From Mixta theicola (GTDB taxonomy: Bacteria; Pseudomonadota; Gammaproteobacteria; Enterobacterales; Enterobacteriaceae): DNA of 64,000 bases. Every line of letters begins with the position of its first letter. The first letter of the stretch is position 1. Under the pieces are notes generated by a model. The model was not told the DNA's origin, ran no database searches, and was given only the letters and a program-made list of their open reading frames with translations. The DNA lies in NCBI RefSeq assembly GCF_002895925.1, contig NZ_NWUO01000018.1, forward strand, positions 1-64,000. The letters are read 5' to 3'. Both the position numbers and the translations under genes were made by a program. Positions 60,159-64,000 of the stretch are shown one piece after another.

Positions 60159-61191
60159 GGGTTTGTTGAATCAATCAGATTTCGGGCGAGCCTATATGTA
60201 GCGGGTTGGGCTTTCAGGCATACCAGCTTGCGTCATTTTGTGCAGCGCACGCACCATGGCAATAGCTTCCGCACCCATCATAATCCCGCAGCGTCAATGA
60301 ACGGCCGAACAACTACTTTACCCTGTACATCGCCGTTACCGCTATCGAGCGACGATTGTAATCAGCTGTCCAATTCCACCGGGCATTACTCCTGGTCAGC
60401 CGCTGATTCGCAACAGCACGGTAGCGGTTCGCGTGTTCACCGGGCTAGTAACCCGCACTCTTTCGGGGCGGGATGAGGGCACTGATTTTCTTGCGCCGCA
60501 ATTAATCGTGACATAGCAGGGTGTCGCAAGTAGAGTCTGCCGCTGCTGCCCTGATTTTTATGTGAGTCTGCCGGATAAGGCCCGTGAAGGCTTCAGAGTC
60601 CATTACGTTGTTTAGCGACAGGTATGCACAGACAATTTCATGCGTTTTGCTGCCAGCAGCCAGATGCAGCTTCCGCCAAATTCGACGGCGCTCCTTGCCG
60701 TGTTTTTTGACTATCCATTCGCCTTCACCGAAGACCTTCAGCCCGATAGAATCAATCACCAGATGTGTGATCTCACCCCGGGTGGGAGTTTTGAAACAGA
60801 CATTGAGCGACTTTGCTCGCTTACTGGCACTGGTGTAATCTGAACAACGCTACGGAACGCCCATCAGAGCAAAAATGGAATCAATAAAACCCTGCGTAGC
60901 CCGAAGCGTCAGACGGAATACGCGTTTAATCATCAGGACAGTGGTGATGGCAAGGTCAGAATAACGCTGAGGACGTCCCCGTGATGAAGGCGTTGTTGAC
61001 TCATACCTGGCCTTAATCGCATCCTCGCCCAGCCAGAAAGTGAGGTAACCACGGTTGATAAGCGCTTTGTTTTAGATGTGCCAGTTTGTGATTAAGAGCT
61101 TTTGCTTAGCCACGGGACTGCCTGCGTTGTCAGGAGCATGCCTGATCTAATCCTGCTACTCAGCAAAAGTCCGATTTATTCAATAAAGTCC
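60159..61191 (-). mobile_element. Decayed IS903-like (IS5 family) insertion sequence
   Basis: The left terminal repeat GTTTGTTGAATCAATCAGAT (60161 on) and the inverted right end (TTTATTCAATAAAGTCC, ending about 61191) resemble IS903 ends, and the length of about 1.03 kb fits. The minus-strand transposase is broken into pieces: AKQKLLITNWHI then a stop near the start, TPSSRGRPQRYSDLAITTVL and MIKRVFRLTLRATQGFIDSI in the middle, then DSIGLKVFGEGEWIVKKHG with RRRIWRKLHLAAGS at 60502-60759. Several stops and shifts separate the pieces, so it is inactive. It sits between the integrase and the next island genes. Confidence 0.85.
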
Positions 61192-61199
61192 GAAAATCG

Positions 61200-61784
61200 C
61201 TATAAATCGATTATCATGCTGTCATTATCGCTAAACATCACCTTTAGATAACTGCAGGTCTCGATATTATCCGGGAGTTCAGCGTGCGCACTGCTCTTTT
61301 TCCCTGTACGCAGCGCATTCATTATTTTCTGAAGCTCTGATGAATATAAAAATGCCTCGCGTGAAAACTGGAAATCCTCGTAATGGCCACGCCAGATGCG
61401 TTTGGTTTTACTTTTACCAGAGACATCGACATAGCCAAGAAACAGAGAGATCTTCTTATTAATTTCATTATTTTCACCAAAGCCATGGGTCGCAATATAA
61501 CGGGCGCGTATTTTCTGCTGGTCGCTGATTTGCCCGAACAGTCGCACGTGATATGCCTCGGTTAACAATGTCAACACATCACCATTCAGACTGTCTCTCA
61601 CCAGCACAAACCAGGCGTTATCAGGGACGCTATAAATAAGCAGATGAGTTTTATTGATCCCCGGTTTTGAGCCAAGTATTTCAAAAAGTTGCGCGTTAAT
61701 AACATCCACTATTTCGTACAGGTTCAGTGTCGAACGCTCTGAAATACGCTGTTTTGCATGATTCGTGATGCCCGTTAACTTCAT
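61200..61784 (-). CDS. Unknown island protein downstream of the nuclease-like gene
   Basis: The protein has 194 residues; the ATG at 61784 has AGG seven to ten bases upstream and lies 25 bases after the nuclease stop, so the two are likely co-transcribed. The N-terminal half (NHAKQRISERSTLNLYEIVDVINAQL in part, WFVLVRDSLNGDVLTLLTEAYHV in part) resembles the small DUF4258/RelE-like folds with a His-x(3)-Arg-x(2)-Glu-Arg start, but the match is weak. The C-terminal half (about 100-194, IWRGHYEDFQFSREAF) is not recognisable. It ends 9 bases before the decayed IS. Function unknown. Confidence 0.7.
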   Translation of the reverse strand: MKLTGITNHAKQRISERSTLNLYEIVDVINAQLFEILGSKPGINKTHLLIYSVPDNAWFVLVRDSLNGDVLTLLTEAYHVRLFGQISDQQKIRARYIATHGFGENNEINKKISLFLGYVDVSGKSKTKRIWRGHYEDFQFSREAFLYSSELQKIMNALRTGKKSSAHAELPDNIETCSYLKVMFSDNDSMIIDL

Positions 61785-61809
61785 CTCTGAACCTGTATTT
61801 GATAATTAA

Positions 61810-64000
61810 TCACCATCCACCCCACTCACTACACTCCGGGCATTTAATATTAAAGGGTTCAATCGCCCTCGCCGAATGGTAAGTCCAATATAATCCATTT
61901 TTTATCAATCGCGTTTCAGAGTGCTGGCAGTGATTAAAACTGATAAATTGCTCACACTCTGTACATTGCAGCCAGACTGAACGTGGCGTCCGTGCGGACT
62001 GCACGCCCTGTTTATTGGTATAGCCACCTGTTTTTTCAATGGTGCGAAGTTCCACGGAGCCACAGCGAATACAAAATGGTTTAGCCCGTGTCAGATCATT
62101 AGGCAAGGAAGATGTGTTCGGACTTTCGAGTTTATATTGTAAAAAGAGTCCCAATAGCCTCTGGAGTTCGTCGTTGTAAAGCTCTTTATCTATCGGGCTT
62201 AAAAATATAGCACCGTAGTCATGATTGGGTTTTATACCACCGGCCCCCGAACCGGCCTCTCCCAGGTAACTGTATTTACCCCAATGCTGTGCGGTAACGA
62301 CGTCGGCTATGGCATGCTTGCAGGGATGGATCAAAAACACCGGATTGTTAGTGGCTTCGCGATAATCTTTCTGGTTGCGGAGCCCATCAATGACCCCTAG
62401 CAGGCCGCCAGACCGCGCAAATGTTGAGCGATCATAAAACTTTGCGTCCAGGACAAAGCGTCTGGAATAGCGTGCCTGGTCATCTTTTTCGGCTGCCCAT
62501 TGCAGATCAATAACAAAATCAGGCCGCTTGCCATTTTCTAACGTTTTTTCATAGGTTAGGGTTAGCGATCTTTTAGAAAGCGGATTGTCGAAGAGTATCT
62601 CGATGTCTTTTTTTCTGCCTTTAATGGCATCCACTAACTGATATTTCCAGTTGCTTTGCGGGATAAATCTGAATGATTCGATCAGCACCTTCATTATTTG
62701 CAGCAAACACCACCGCTCATATAATAGCGGCATATTCACCAGCCCGATCGCATCAATTTCTTCAAGGCTGAGCAATAAATCTTCGTTTGTCAGACGGGTG
62801 CTCGCCATAAGCTGCTTATAACCGTTATGCACGCCCTGATAACGCGGGTTTTGGACAAACGTCATCGAGTTTGGGAAATGAGATGAGGCTGTCACCCCAA
62901 GAGCTTTGAACTGAGTAATGAGCTGCGCAAGTTGCCGCTGTTTTGGCTCAACTTTTTTAAACACCGCTTCCGATAAGGACTGGTTTTCGCTGTAAAACCT
63001 GATGCGGTTTTGCAGGGCCACCTTTTCTTTCGTTTGTTCATCCAGTTCACGCGGACTGAGCTTTCGTTGCCAGTTGTTAGCATCGAGGACTTTACCCTGC
63101 ATAATTTCCTGGCTGTATTTTTGCTGGGCGAGATGCAACTCCCGCGCATCTACAATCTCGATATCGTTTAAATAGTCAATAACGTAAATTACCGCTTTTT
63201 CGGTTTCATAACGGCGACCGGCACCCGTTATTTTATATTCGGCATGTTGCCGTAAACACCTCACTAAATTCAGCAAAGATGCGTTAAATTTTGAATTAAA
63301 CGATAAAACGGTGCTTTTTTCACTGTCTCTCATCCACTGACCCTGGACATTGATCTCAATAAAAAAACCATCGTTCTCTTTTGTAGGTTTTTGGCTGCGA
63401 AAGTGCAATACATTATACTGAGGGCCATCCGCGTCATATACGATTTTTTCGGCAATAAAGCTCTGTGCTAATTGTTGTTGCCAATAGCTTAACTTGCATC
63501 GCTGTCGAATGATTTCCAAATCTTTAACCACCAGATCCCGATCAATCGTTACGCTATCGGTGAAGGAATCATACTGATGTTGAAGTTTATCAGTGAGCGT
63601 GGCGTAGCGTTTCGCTTTGTTACCCGACAAAATAACAATTTGCTTAATCATCCGATAGCTACGTTCGAGAGCAAACAGGATATAGCGGTTTTCGGCCATG
63701 TTAAATGTCGGCTTTACTGCGCGACTGGTTAAAACAGATTGATTGGTTTTTGTTGCTAACTCCATAAACGTACGGTTCACCGGTTTTACGGCTTTGCGTG
63801 GCTTCAGGGTTTGTATTTCTCGCAGTTCAGCCTTAGGGTTACTCAGGATTTTATGGGCATGCATGATTATATTTTGTGCGCAATCAATGGTTGCATTATT
63901 AATGCCAATACCGCCTTGCTCTCTGGATGCCTGAACAGAACTTGACTCATCCAGAAGTAATTCCCACAAATCGTCTTTGAACCCAGTCAGATAACGTTCC
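61810..64000 (-). CDS. Large PD-(D/E)XK nuclease-like protein with C-terminal zinc ribbons (5' end beyond window)
   Basis: The frame runs from a stop at 61810 to the right edge without a break (729 or more codons; the start is outside, since upstream codons read ERYLTGFKDDLWELLLDE). The N-terminal half is helical. The region about 230-200 residues before the end has KRPDFVIDLQWAAEKDDQ and RRFVLDAKFYDRS, that is Pro-Asp, then Asp-Ala-Lys, the PD-(D/E)XK core typical of DUF2357/McrC-like nucleases. The last 90 residues carry several CxxC pairs (FCIRCGS, QCTECEQ, KCPECSE) and fit zinc ribbons. In the family such proteins pair with a McrB-like NTPase, which would lie upstream beyond the edge. A restriction or phage-defence role is inferred. 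Confidence 0.75.
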   Translation of the reverse strand, partial: ERYLTGFKDDLWELLLDESSSVQASREQGGIGINNATIDCAQNIIMHAHKILSNPKAELREIQTLKPRKAVKPVNRTFMELATKTNQSVLTSRAVKPTFNMAENRYILFALERSYRMIKQIVILSGNKAKRYATLTDKLQHQYDSFTDSVTIDRDLVVKDLEIIRQRCKLSYWQQQLAQSFIAEKIVYDADGPQYNVLHFRSQKPTKENDGFFIEINVQGQWMRDSEKSTVLSFNSKFNASLLNLVRCLRQHAEYKITGAGRRYETEKAVIYVIDYLNDIEIVDARELHLAQQKYSQEIMQGKVLDANNWQRKLSPRELDEQTKEKVALQNRIRFYSENQSLSEAVFKKVEPKQRQLAQLITQFKALGVTASSHFPNSMTFVQNPRYQGVHNGYKQLMASTRLTNEDLLLSLEEIDAIGLVNMPLLYERWCLLQIMKVLIESFRFIPQSNWKYQLVDAIKGRKKDIEILFDNPLSKRSLTLTYEKTLENGKRPDFVIDLQWAAEKDDQARYSRRFVLDAKFYDRSTFARSGGLLGVIDGLRNQKDYREATNNPVFLIHPCKHAIADVVTAQHWGKYSYLGEAGSGAGGIKPNHDYGAIFLSPIDKELYNDELQRLLGLFLQYKLESPNTSSLPNDLTRAKPFCIRCGSVELRTIEKTGGYTNKQGVQSARTPRSVWLQCTECEQFISFNHCQHSETRLIKNGLYWTYHSARAIEPFNIKCPECSEWGGW

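Overview
The window looks like a chromosome segment of an Enterobacterales member, most likely Erwiniaceae (Pantoea/Mixta/Erwinia type). The block kdsA-sirB1-sirB2-prmC-prfA-hemA / lolB-ispE-prs ... ychH-pth-ychF, together with chaCBA and ychO, is the conserved enterobacterial backbone. The species is not provable from the sequence alone. Most of the window is GC-rich. The TonB-receptor locus (28.8-34 kb) and the right-end island (58.8-64 kb) are visibly AT-richer.

Layout. (a) 1-0.46 kb: 5' part of a vgrG running off the left edge. (b) 0.86-2.3 kb: frameshifted ychO (inverse autotransporter). (c) 2.4-14.4 kb: complete nitrate-assimilation cluster on the minus strand: nasR regulator, sigma-54 promoter with an NtrC-like site, an attenuator leader, nasF-E-D nitrate ABC importer, a NasC-NasB fusion (nitrate reductase electron-transfer module joined to nitrite reductase), nasA nitrate reductase, and a uroporphyrinogen-III methyltransferase supplying siroheme. 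(d) 14.5-16.4 kb: chemoreceptor. (e) 16.7-25.9 kb: an incomplete type VI secretion (T6SS) locus holding only TssL, a short TssM and the TagF/FHA/PppA/PpkA post-translational control module. (f) 25.9-28.6 kb: chaC, chaB, chaA. (g) 28.8-34 kb: di-heme cytochrome, periplasmic binding protein and a divergent TonB receptor. (h) 34.1-43.9 kb: a C4 sugar / C4 sugar-acid catabolic locus. Its seven-gene minus-strand operon (pdxA2-like, a PTS-EIIB::DUF1537 kinase fusion, KdgT-type permease, orphan PTS EIIA, RpiB-type isomerase, talA, tktB) is divergent from a TPI-type isomerase and a SorC-type regulator. A CRP-like box and CATATG-centred inverted repeats lie between them. (i) 44.1-45.9 kb: IS remnants and a broken Tlde1-type T6SS effector with its putative immunity gene. 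(j) 46.0-58.7 kb: housekeeping backbone with a diguanylate cyclase and a degenerate EAL protein inserted. (k) 58.8-64 kb: start of a genomic island: tyrosine recombinase, decayed IS903-like element, an unknown gene and a large PD-(D/E)XK nuclease-like gene cut by the right edge.

The most unusual item is in (h). An acid-sugar kinase of the DUF1537 family carries a complete glucitol-type PTS EIIB domain at its N terminus, and a stand-alone glucitol-type EIIA gene sits beside a KdgT-family permease in the same operon, with no EIIC anywhere. This suggests PTS phosphoryl transfer coupled to, or controlling, C4 acid-sugar uptake and phosphorylation. Other points of interest are the stripped T6SS locus with its control module intact, the binding-protein/di-heme cytochrome/TonB locus with no permease, the nonsense-interrupted Tlde1 effector, the NasC-NasB fusion and the island nuclease.
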